Positions 8,577-16,468 of a DNA stretch of 64,000 bases are shown piece after piece; the stretch's first letter is position 1, and each line of letters begins with the position of its first letter. Source of the stretch: Kitasatospora sp. NA04385 (GTDB taxonomy: Bacteria; Actinomycetota; Actinomycetes; Streptomycetales; Streptomycetaceae). The stretch is from assembly GCF_013364235.1 (NCBI RefSeq), contig NZ_CP054919.1:7158041-7222040 (forward strand). The letters are read 5' to 3'. The notes beneath the pieces were generated by a model. The model ran no database searches. It saw only the letters and a list, made by a program, of their open reading frames with translations, and was not told the origin of the DNA. Made by a program: the position numbers and the translations under genes.

Positions 8577-11078
8577 TCAGCCGATGGTCCAGCGCTGGAG
8601 CGCGGAGCCGGTGTCGGCCTGCTGGGTGACGCCGGCGCCGTTGGCGGTGGAGGCGGTGGTCAGCGAGAGGCCGCTGCTCCTGGAGGTGATCCGGTAGCCG
8701 CCCCCGGCGGCGGGGGCGACCACCCAGCGCTGGTTGGTGCCGCCGGTGCAGGACCACTGGATGACCTGCGCCCCGGCGGAGGCGGAGCCGCCGCTGACGT
8801 CCACGCAGAGGTGGGAGAGGGCGTTGGCGATCTGGTAGCTGCCGTCCGACTGCCGGGTGAAGACCCAGCTCTGGTTGCTGCCGCCGTTGGTGCCCCAGGT
8901 GATGAGCTGGACGCCCTGGTCGAGGGAGTGGTTCGGGTCGTCCAGGGCCTTGCCGCCGGTGACCAGGGTGTGGGTGCCGCTGAGCACCGGGGCGACGGCC
9001 CAGGCGAAGGAGACGGTGCCGGTGGCGGTGCCGGAGGAGGCGGTGACCGTGACGGTCGAGTACCCGGCGGCCGACGGGGTGCCGGAGACCAGGCCGGCGG
9101 AGTTGACCGTCAGCCCGGCGGGCAGGCCGGCGGCGGTGAAGGTGAGGGGCTTGCCGGCGCTGTCGTGGGCGGTGAGCTGGAGCGAGACGGCCGTGCCGAC
9201 GGTGCCCGACTGGTCGCCGGGGGAGGAGACCGAGACGCTCTCGGGCGCCGAGCCGGTCCGGGTGAGGGTGAGGGTCTGCTCGGCCGCGGTGCGGGTGCCG
9301 CCGACGGGGTTGCCGGTGGCGTTGGTCCAGCTGCGGGCGGGGGTGGTCTCGGCGGGGCGGCCGGCGTCCGCGGAGAGGCCGATCACCAGGCCGCTGTAGC
9401 GGTTGACCAGGCGGACGGTGCCGGTGGGGGTGTTGTCGGCGGCGGTGCCGGGGACGACCCACCACTGCTGTCCGACGGTGGGGCCGCCGGAGCCGGCGGC
9501 GGTGACGGTGGGCCGGGCGCCCCAGGCGCGGCCCGCGGTGGCGGTGGAGTCCACCCCGAGCAGCCCGCCGGTGGCGGCGTTGGCGATCCGGTAGGAGCCG
9601 TCGCCGTTGCCGGTGAAGGTCCAGGACTCCAGGGCGGAGCCGGTGGCGGCGCCCGTGGAGGTGGTGGCGGAGCCGCCGGAGACCTGGGCGAGCACCCGGC
9701 CGGCCCCGCTGCCGATCCGGTACGAGCCGGTCTCGTCGACCGGCCCGGGGGCGGTGGCCGAGGCGTCCAGGGTGATGTCGACGTACTCGCCGCCGTTGGT
9801 GCCGCCGCCGGGCCGCGGCGAGCAGCTGATCGAGCAGTAGGAGCGGAAGGTCCGGCCGACGATCGAGGTGCCCGTCCGGCTCGCGCCGTCGAGGAACCAG
9901 CGGTACCAGGAGGAGGTGCGGTAGCTGCCGGTGTCGCCGATCGGGAACCACTTCTGGGTGGAGAGGTCGGCGGTGGCGTAGAGCGGCTGGGACACCGATC
10001 CGCCCTGGGCGTCGGGCTCGGGCTCGCCGATGTACAGCTTCAGGTGGGCGTCGTAGGTGATGTTCATGACGAACAGCGGCGAGGTCGGGGGCATCTTGCC
10101 GGCCGCGATCTGCTGGTCGGCGGTGCCGGTGTTCGCCGGGTCGTACTCGGCGGAGGCGGGGGTGTACCCGGTGGTGCTGCCGGAGCCGACCGGGACGATG
10201 TTGCTCTCCCGGCCGCCCGTGCCGGGCTGGGTCCAGGCGCCGTCGTACCACTTGCGCCAGGAGCCGGGCGCCATCTTGGCGGAGATCGGGGCGCGGGCCA
10301 CGTGCTCGTAGAACGCCTTCCAGCCGCCGTTCTTGTCGAGGATCCGCGAGCCGTAGAAGACGTAGAAGTACCCGGAGGCGGTGTCGACGTACAGCCGCTG
10401 GTCGCCGTCGCCGTAGGAGTACGTCTGGTTCGGGAACGCGGCGGTGTCGCCCCGGGCGGTGCTGTAGGGGGAGGTGATCGCGTGGTCCGCGATGGTCCAC
10501 GTCCGGCCCTGGTCCTTGGAGACGGCGTAGTCGATCGCGTCGAAGTGCAGCCCGTCGCCGAAGGGTTGGGGCGTGAACTCGTTGTGCACCAGCCCGTACC
10601 AGTCGCCGGTGTCCGGGTCGACCCAGACCCCCGAGAGGTCGCAGTAGTTCTTCTGCGCGTAGCCGGAGCCGCTCGGCGCGGCGGTGGCCGTGCGGCCGGT
10701 GGGGCTGTTGTTGCAGCGCCAGGTGGTGTCGTTGTTCCGGTCGTTGCCGTTGGCGGGGTTCACGGCGTCGCTGATCGCGCCGGAGCGGGTCGCGGTGTCG
10801 AAGTCGGGGCCGGTGAAGAAGTCCCAGTACCTGGGGTCGTTCGCGCCGTAGAGGGCGGCGGACTGCTGGAAGTAGAAGGTGCCGTCCTTGTCGAGGTACG
10901 GGCTCGCCGGGGTGTCGGTCGGGTGCGCGTACGGCACGGGCGATCCGACGCCGACGGTGTACGCGGCGGCGGGCGGGGGAGCCGGGGCCGCGGCGGCGGG
11001 GGCCGCCGGGGCGGCCCCGGTCAGGGGCAGGACGGCGGCGGTGAACAGGGCTGCCAGGACTCTGCGCGGGGAGGGCAC
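8577..11078 (-). CDS. Secreted protein: propeller-like N-terminal domain, ricin-type lectin and Ig-like domains
   Basis: An exported protein of 833 residues. The start is GTG at 11078 with AAGGAG 7 nt upstream; it gives a signal peptide MPSPRRVLAALFTAAVLPL ending near AAAA. Residues about 45-480 contain repeated strands such as GVWVDPDTGDWYGLVHNEF, SKDQGRTWTIADH and SGYFYVFYGSRI, resembling DUF4185 or sialidase/GH43-like beta-propellers. Then come ricin-like repeats (GDGSYRIANAATGGLLGVDS), a putative Ig domain (about 640-715, LTFTAAGLPAGLTVNSAGLV) and a C-terminal ricin B-type trefoil with repeated QxW motifs (NQSWVF, NQRWVV, LQRWTI). It probably binds and may hydrolyse a polysaccharide; catalytic residues cannot be assigned. 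Confidence 0.75.
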   Translation of the reverse strand: MPSPRRVLAALFTAAVLPLTGAAPAAPAAAAPAPPPAAAYTVGVGSPVPYAHPTDTPASPYLDKDGTFYFQQSAALYGANDPRYWDFFTGPDFDTATRSGAISDAVNPANGNDRNNDTTWRCNNSPTGRTATAAPSGSGYAQKNYCDLSGVWVDPDTGDWYGLVHNEFTPQPFGDGLHFDAIDYAVSKDQGRTWTIADHAITSPYSTARGDTAAFPNQTYSYGDGDQRLYVDTASGYFYVFYGSRILDKNGGWKAFYEHVARAPISAKMAPGSWRKWYDGAWTQPGTGGRESNIVPVGSGSTTGYTPASAEYDPANTGTADQQIAAGKMPPTSPLFVMNITYDAHLKLYIGEPEPDAQGGSVSQPLYATADLSTQKWFPIGDTGSYRTSSWYRWFLDGASRTGTSIVGRTFRSYCSISCSPRPGGGTNGGEYVDITLDASATAPGPVDETGSYRIGSGAGRVLAQVSGGSATTSTGAATGSALESWTFTGNGDGSYRIANAATGGLLGVDSTATAGRAWGARPTVTAAGSGGPTVGQQWWVVPGTAADNTPTGTVRLVNRYSGLVIGLSADAGRPAETTPARSWTNATGNPVGGTRTAAEQTLTLTRTGSAPESVSVSSPGDQSGTVGTAVSLQLTAHDSAGKPLTFTAAGLPAGLTVNSAGLVSGTPSAAGYSTVTVTASSGTATGTVSFAWAVAPVLSGTHTLVTGGKALDDPNHSLDQGVQLITWGTNGGSNQSWVFTRQSDGSYQIANALSHLCVDVSGGSASAGAQVIQWSCTGGTNQRWVVAPAAGGGYRITSRSSGLSLTTASTANGAGVTQQADTGSALQRWTIG

Positions 11079-11595
11079 GGGTGCTCCTTGGGTGAGGGCG
11101 CTTCGTGGTGGGGGCGCTGCGCGTGGTGGGGCGGGCCGGTCGGCGGCCCGGGGGCCGCGGTGCCCGCCGCCCCGGGGGAGCGGGGGCGGTGGACCGGGCG
11201 TGCCGGGCGTGCCGGACGTGCCGGTGCGGCCGTCTGCGGCCGGGGCCCGGTGGGAGCGGGCCGGGGCCGGACGGGCCGGGCCGGGTCGGGCGAGAGTGCC
11301 CGCGGCCGACCGGTGCGGTTTCGTTGTGCGTGAAGCTGCGCTTTTGGGTGCTGCTTCGAGCAACTTCACGCACACCGTGGCAGCGCCCGGGGGCGAAGTC
11401 AAGAGCAGCCGGTGGTCAAGTCGCGGCGCGGGAGGGCGGGTTGGCCGTGCCGCGGAGCCCCGGGGCGCACGGGGGCCCGGGGCTCCTCCGGCCGGGGGCC
11501 GGGATCGGCCGGTGCGGGATCAGTCGGGGTGGAGTCGGCCGGTGCGGGGTCGGCCGGTGCGGGGTCGCCCGGGGCCGGGATCGGCCGGTGCGGGA
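11079..11595. other. Intergenic region between the ricin-domain and ROK genes
   Basis: About 517 nt without a supported gene. It holds the likely promoter of the ricin-domain gene on the minus strand, a long-armed inverted repeat (11325-11374) and 15-nt tandem repeats running into the end of the ROK gene. Long frames here are Gly/Pro/Arg-rich shadows. Confidence 0.6.
11325..11374. promoter_or_regulatory. 11-bp inverted repeat with 28-nt spacer
   Basis: TGTGCGTGAAG (11325-11335) and CTTCACGCACA (11364-11374) are perfect inverse complements about 250 nt upstream of the ricin-domain start. This could be a pair of operator half sites, a hairpin, or a remnant of a mobile sequence. Its AT content exceeds that of the surroundings. 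Confidence 0.5.
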
Positions 11596-11609
11596 TCAGT
11601 CGGTGCGGG
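11505..11609. repeat. 15-nt tandem repeat at the 3' end of the ROK gene
   Basis: Seven degenerate copies of a unit close to TCGGCCGGTGCGGGG begin at about 11505, 11520, 11535, 11550, 11565, 11581 and 11596. The last overlaps the ROK stop region. Expansion of the array could alter the ROK C-terminus (GVGARTD). Confidence 0.65.
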
Positions 11610-12909
11610 CGCCGACCCCGGCCGGCTCCGGCCGGACCGGGATGTCGGAGGGGTCCTGGAAGATCCCTTCGAGGGCCAGTAGCGCGCCGCCCCGGGCGGC
11701 GTTGGAGAGCCCGAGCTCGGAGGCGCGGACGACGACCTGCGGGGAGCCGGGCGCGATCCGCCGGCGGTCGAGGAACTCCTGGGCAGGACCGACCAGGTAC
11801 CGGCCGAAGACCGCGAAGTAGCCGCCCAGGACGATCCGGGGCGGGTTCAGCACGTCCGCCAGGACGCTCAGCCCGAGCGCCAGGTCGTCGGCGACGGCGG
11901 CGAGCGCGGCCAGGGTGCGCGCGTCCCCGGCGTCGGCCCGGTCGAGCAGGTCGCCGAGCCGTTCGGCCAGGTCGACCGAGCGGTCGTGCACCCGGTCGCC
12001 GGGGTCGGCCGCGGCGTCCAGCAGCGCCTGCAGTCCGACCGCCACCTCCCAGCAGCCGGTGCGCCCGCAGCTGCACGGCCGGTCGAGCCGGTCGAGCTTC
12101 ATGTGGCCGATCTCCGAGCCGCGGAGCAGTTTGCCGCCGGTGATGCCGGCCCCGCCGGCGCCGATCCCGCCGGTGACGTACACGAGTTCGCGCGTGTCGG
12201 CGCCGGTGTCGGGGGCGGACAGGTACTCGGCGAGGGCGCCGGACTCGGCGTCGTTCTCCAGCAGGACGGGCGGCGCGTGCCGCCCCAGCCGGGCGCGCAA
12301 CTCCTGGACGGCCCGTACGTCGCGCCAGCCGAAGTTGGTGGCGACGCCGACCGTCCCGGTGGCGCTGTCGATCGAGCCCTGGGTGACGAGGGTGATCCCG
12401 ATCGGGTGCATGCCGCGCCCGGCGACCGCGCTGAGGCAGTCCGCGACGAGGTCGGCGACCTCGCGCAGGGCGGCCTGCGGGGTGAGGGCGGGGACGTCGA
12501 GGGCGAGGCGCTCCTGGTGGACGACGGTGCCGCGCAGGTCGAGGGCGAGGACGGTGACGTGGTCGGGGCCCACCTCGGCGCCGATGCCGCAGATCCAGCG
12601 CCCGTCGAGCTCGACCATCCGGTGCGGCCGGCCGACCGCGCCCGCGCGGTCGAGCTCGCCCTCGCGGACCAGGCCGCGCTGGATCAGGTCGGCGACCAGG
12701 ACGGAGACGGTGGCCCGGGGCAGGCCGCTCGCGGTGGCGAGGTGGGTGCGCGACTGCGCGCCGTTCTCGCGCAGCTGACGCAGCATCACGCCCAGGTTGG
12801 TGCGGCGCAGCGATGCCTTGTCGGCGACCTCGGGGTGGCCCGCCAGGACGGCGCCCGCGGAGCCGCCCGTGCCGGTGGTGCCGGTGGTGCCGCGCTGCGT
12901 CTGTCGCAC
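11596..12909 (-). CDS. ROK family transcriptional repressor
   Basis: A 437-residue regulator with an N-terminal winged helix-turn-helix (SLRRTNLGVMLRQLRENGAQ, then THLATASGLPRATVSVLVADL) and a C-terminal ROK sugar-kinase-like domain. The zinc cluster is visible as the PCSCGRTGCWEVAVG pattern, and the GxGGAGI region precedes it. Start is GTG at 12909 with GAGGAG 5 nt upstream; a longer frame from 12960 lacks a site. It diverges from the sugar ABC transporter genes, so it most likely represses them and responds to the imported sugar or its phosphate. Confidence 0.88.
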   Translation of the reverse strand: MRQTQRGTTGTTGTGGSAGAVLAGHPEVADKASLRRTNLGVMLRQLRENGAQSRTHLATASGLPRATVSVLVADLIQRGLVREGELDRAGAVGRPHRMVELDGRWICGIGAEVGPDHVTVLALDLRGTVVHQERLALDVPALTPQAALREVADLVADCLSAVAGRGMHPIGITLVTQGSIDSATGTVGVATNFGWRDVRAVQELRARLGRHAPPVLLENDAESGALAEYLSAPDTGADTRELVYVTGGIGAGGAGITGGKLLRGSEIGHMKLDRLDRPCSCGRTGCWEVAVGLQALLDAAADPGDRVHDRSVDLAERLGDLLDRADAGDARTLAALAAVADDLALGLSVLADVLNPPRIVLGGYFAVFGRYLVGPAQEFLDRRRIAPGSPQVVVRASELGLSNAARGGALLALEGIFQDPSDIPVRPEPAGVGARTD

Positions 12910-13273
12910 GTGCTCTCCTCGTTCCGGTGCCTGCCGTGCAGGCGGTGGTGACCTGGCCATATTAGTTCATGCAGCACACGAAATAACCGTGGAAGCCGGT
13001 GGCCGCCGGGTGCCGACCGGCGGCCCGGGTGCCGTCCGGGACGCGGGCGGACCGCCGTGCGCTGCGCCAATGCGCCTGCACGGCAGTCGGGTTGACCGTA
13101 CCGGTCGGCGGTGCGGCGGTTCATCGCGGTTGCGCAACGGCCCGCCGTGCCCCTTGACAGCCTCGATCCTTAATTAACACACTAGCCGAAATAACCCGCC
13201 CAGGCGTTCCGCGGCCCCACCTCCCGCGTCCGGGGCCGAGCCCACCCGCAGCAGGCAGCAGAAGAGGACCCCC
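12910..13273. promoter_or_regulatory. Divergent ROK/ABC-transporter control region with shared 10-mer
   Basis: The decamer CGAAATAACC occurs twice in the same orientation, at 12979-12988 beside the ROK start and 13187-13196 before the binding-protein gene. ATATTAGTTCATG and TTAATTAA islands stand out in otherwise GC-rich sequence. TTGACA at 13154-13159 with CACACT 18 nt downstream is a plausible promoter for the transporter operon. The repeats are candidate ROK operators. Confidence 0.55.
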
Positions 13274-14581
13274 ATGAAGAACCGCGCGCTCAGAACCGTC
13301 ACCCTCGCCGTGGCGATCGCCTCGCTGGCCGGCACCGCCGCCTGCGGCTCCGGCGGCTCCGGCGGGTCGGGGGACCAGGCCGCCGGACCGGTCAGGATCG
13401 AGTTCTGGGGCTGGGCCCCCGGCTACGAGAAGTCCGTCGAGCTCTTCAACTCCACCCACCCGGGCGTCCAGGTCGTCTACAGCAAGATCTCGCCCGGCTC
13501 CAAGGGCGGCTACACCAAGCTGCTCAGTGCCGTGAAGGCCGGCAACGCCCCCTGCGTCGGGTCGGTCGGCTTCGAGACGCTGCCCACCTTCGCCGCCGCC
13601 GGCGCGCTCCAGGACGCGACGGCCGACGCCGCGCCCTACGCGAAGGAGTACGCCGCCTCGGCGTTCGCCCAGTCCGGGGTCGCGGGCCACACCTACGCCC
13701 TGCCCGTGGACATCGCCCCGATGGGCCTGATCTACCGCAAGGACCTCTTCGCCAAGTACGGGATCACCGAGGCGCCGAAGACCTGGGCCGAGTACGCCGC
13801 CGACGCCGCCGCCATCCACGCCGCCGACCCGAACGCCTACATCGGCTACTTCGGCAACGACGCCTACAACTTCGCCGGCCTCGCCCAGCAGGCCGGGGCG
13901 AAGTGGTTCGGCACCAGCGGCGACAAGTGGACCGTCAGCCTGGACGACCCGGCCACGAAGAAGGTCGCCGCCTTCTGGCAGGACCTGATCGACCGGAAGC
14001 TGGTCAAGGTCGTGCCGAGCTTCGACACCGCCCTCTACCAGGGCATGGGCGAGGGCACCATCCTCTCCGACGTCAACGCCGTCTGGGACACCCCGATCCT
14101 CGCCGACAACGTCAAGCAGACCTCCGGCAACTGGGCCGTCGCCCCGATGCCGGTCTGGGACGCCGCGAAGCCCGCCTCCGGCAACGCCGGCGGCACCCCC
14201 AACGCCGTGCTGAAGGGCTGCAAGCACACCAAGGAGGCCGTCGAGTTCGCCCACTGGTTCGGCACCGACCCGGCCAGCGTCAGCAACCTGATCAAGGAGA
14301 CCGGCATCTACCCCGCCGCCCTCGCCGGCCTGGACAACCCGGCCCTCGCCGAACCCGACGCGTTCTACGGCGGCCAGCAGATCTACGACGTGTTCAAGGC
14401 GAGCGCCGCCCAGGTCGACCCCGGCTTCCAGTGGGGCCCGGTGATGACGAAGACCTCCGGCGCGCTCGGCGACGGCCTCGGCCGGGCGGGCGCCGGCACC
14501 GGCACCCTCGACGCCGCGCTGGCCGACGTGCAGGCCCAGACCCTGGCCGAGATGAAGACCCAGGGCATGGAAATCGGCTGA
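13274..14581 (+). CDS. Sugar ABC transporter substrate-binding lipoprotein
   Basis: A 435-residue extracellular solute-binding protein (family 1). Residues 1-25 form a lipoprotein signal ending LAGTAAC, so Cys about 25 is the probable lipidation site, followed by a Gly/Ser linker. VRIEFWGWAPGYEKSVELFNS and the later DVNAVWDTPILAD region match sugar-binding family proteins. It is followed after 2 nt by the first permease gene. Substrate is probably a sugar or oligosaccharide, judged from the ROK regulator and the DUF5107 protein. No ATPase is encoded nearby, so a shared ATPase such as MsiK is expected, as known for streptomycete CUT1 systems. Confidence 0.9.
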   Translation: MKNRALRTVTLAVAIASLAGTAACGSGGSGGSGDQAAGPVRIEFWGWAPGYEKSVELFNSTHPGVQVVYSKISPGSKGGYTKLLSAVKAGNAPCVGSVGFETLPTFAAAGALQDATADAAPYAKEYAASAFAQSGVAGHTYALPVDIAPMGLIYRKDLFAKYGITEAPKTWAEYAADAAAIHAADPNAYIGYFGNDAYNFAGLAQQAGAKWFGTSGDKWTVSLDDPATKKVAAFWQDLIDRKLVKVVPSFDTALYQGMGEGTILSDVNAVWDTPILADNVKQTSGNWAVAPMPVWDAAKPASGNAGGTPNAVLKGCKHTKEAVEFAHWFGTDPASVSNLIKETGIYPAALAGLDNPALAEPDAFYGGQQIYDVFKASAAQVDPGFQWGPVMTKTSGALGDGLGRAGAGTGTLDAALADVQAQTLAEMKTQGMEIG

Positions 14582-14583
14582 CC

Positions 14584-15570
14584 ATGCACCCGTCCCCCAC
14601 CACCCCCGCCCCGGTGCGCCCGGGGGAGCGCACCGGGTCCACCCCGCCGCCGGACGCCCCGCGCCCGGACGCCCCGCGGCGGCGCGCCGTCGACTGGCGG
14701 CGCTGGACGCCGCTGGGCTTCCTGCTCCCGTTCGGCTCGCTGTTCCTCCTGACCTTCGTCGCGCCGATCTGCTACGCCGTCCACCAGAGCCTGTTCAAGC
14801 TGCACCGCTCCGGCCTCGGGCTCACGCCCCCGTCCACGGTCTTCGCCGGCTTCGCCAACTACACCGAGGCGCTGGCGGACCGCGCCTTCACCTCGGCCGT
14901 CGTCCGGGTGCTGCTGATCGGCGCCGTGCAGGTGCCGCTGATGCTGGGCCTGGCGCTGCTGCTGGCGCTGCTGCTCGACGGCCGCCGCACGCCCGGCAAG
15001 CGCTTCTTCCGGCTGGCCTTCTTCCTGCCGTACGCGATCCCCGGGGTGATCGGCGGCCTGATGTGGTCCTTCCTCTACCAGCCGGACGTCAGCCCGATCG
15101 CCCGGGCGCTCTCCGGCCTCGGCCTGCACGTCGACTTCACCTCCGAGGGCCTGCTGCCCTGGTCGGTGGGCAACATGCTGACCTGGGGCTGGACCGGCTA
15201 CAACATGATCGTCATCCACTCGGCGCTGAAGGCGATCCCCGGCGAGTACGCCGAGGCCGCCGAGCTCGACGGCTGCACGGGCTGGCGGCTCGCCTGGCAC
15301 ATCAAGATCCCGATGGTGCGGCCCGCCCTGGTGATGAGCACGGTGTTCTCCATCATCGGCATGGCGCAGCTCTACAACGAGCCCGTCATCATGCGGGCCG
15401 TCGCCCCCAACCTGGCCGGCGACTGGACCCCGATCATGGCCGCGCAGAACGAGGTGGCGGCCAACAACTACCAGGCCGCGGCCGCCCGTTCGGTGATCCT
15501 CGCACTGGTGATCTTCGTCCTCTCGTTCGGTTTCATGCGGTTCGTCAACAAGCGCGGAGCGGCCCTGTGA
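14584..15570 (+). CDS. Sugar ABC transporter permease (MalF type)
   Basis: A 328-residue membrane protein with six predicted segments after a Pro-rich cytoplasmic start. The binding-protein-dependent permease loop (EAA motif) is seen at about 220-240 as YAEAAELDGCTGWRLAWHIKIPM. The next permease gene starts inside its stop codon (GTGA). It forms the membrane pore with that protein. Confidence 0.9.
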   Translation: MHPSPTTPAPVRPGERTGSTPPPDAPRPDAPRRRAVDWRRWTPLGFLLPFGSLFLLTFVAPICYAVHQSLFKLHRSGLGLTPPSTVFAGFANYTEALADRAFTSAVVRVLLIGAVQVPLMLGLALLLALLLDGRRTPGKRFFRLAFFLPYAIPGVIGGLMWSFLYQPDVSPIARALSGLGLHVDFTSEGLLPWSVGNMLTWGWTGYNMIVIHSALKAIPGEYAEAAELDGCTGWRLAWHIKIPMVRPALVMSTVFSIIGMAQLYNEPVIMRAVAPNLAGDWTPIMAAQNEVAANNYQAAAARSVILALVIFVLSFGFMRFVNKRGAAL

Positions 15571-16433
15571 AGAACGCGTCGAGGGGCCCGGCCCGGCCCG
15601 CGAACCCGGCCGGCCGGATCGGGACGCTCGCCGTCCTGGTGCTCGCGGCGGTCTACTCCCTGCTGCCGGTGTGGTGGCTGGTGGTCTCCGCGACCAAGGA
15701 CAGCAGCGACCTCTTCTCCAGCAACGGCTTCTGGTTCGCCGGGCGGATCGAGATCGTGCGCAACGTCTCCACCCTGCTCGGCGTCCAGGACGGCATCTTC
15801 GGCCGCTGGCTGCTCAACAGCCTGCTCTACGCCGTCGGCGGCGCGGCCGTCGCCACCCTGCTGTCCGCGATGGCGGGCTACGTGCTGGCGAAGTACGCCT
15901 TCCGCGGCCGCGAGGCGGTCTTCAACACCGTGCTGGGCGCGATCCTGATCCCGGCCCCGCTGTTCGCCCTGCCGCTGTACCTGATGTTCTCGGCCACCCA
16001 CCTGGTGAACACCTTCTGGGCGGTCTTCATCCCCAGCGTGGTCAGCCCGTTCGGCGTCTACCTGGCCCGCATCTACGCGGCGGCCGCGGTGCCCGACGAA
16101 CTGCTGGAGGCCGGACGGCTCGACGGCGCGGGCGAGTTCAGGATCTTCCGGTCCCTCGCCCTGCGGGTCCTGCAGCCCTCGCTGGTCACCGTCTTCCTGT
16201 TCCAGTTCGTGACGGTCTGGACGAACTACCTGCTGCCGTCGCTGATGCTCGCGAACGACCGCCTGCAGCCGGTCACCGTGGGCCTGGTCGCCTGGAAGGA
16301 GCAGCGCGGCCAGACCGTCCCCTACAACCTCATCATCACCGGCTCGCTGCTGTCGGTCGTCCCGATCGTGGTGATGTTCCTCCTGCTGCAGCGCTACTGG
16401 AAGGCCGGACTCACCTCCGGCAGCGTCAAGTAG
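15567..16433 (+). CDS. Sugar ABC transporter permease (MalG type)
   Basis: A 288-residue permease with about six membrane segments. LLEAGRLDGAGEFRIFRSLAL is the EAA-type loop that contacts the ATPase. The GTG start at 15567 overlaps the previous stop by 4 nt. It pairs with the preceding permease; the C-terminal LLQRYWKAGLTSGSVK is typical of the family. Confidence 0.9.
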   Translation: MKNASRGPARPANPAGRIGTLAVLVLAAVYSLLPVWWLVVSATKDSSDLFSSNGFWFAGRIEIVRNVSTLLGVQDGIFGRWLLNSLLYAVGGAAVATLLSAMAGYVLAKYAFRGREAVFNTVLGAILIPAPLFALPLYLMFSATHLVNTFWAVFIPSVVSPFGVYLARIYAAAAVPDELLEAGRLDGAGEFRIFRSLALRVLQPSLVTVFLFQFVTVWTNYLLPSLMLANDRLQPVTVGLVAWKEQRGQTVPYNLIITGSLLSVVPIVVMFLLLQRYWKAGLTSGSVK

Positions 16434-16468
16434 CCCCCCGCACACCTTCCGAAGAGGCAGAGCAACAG

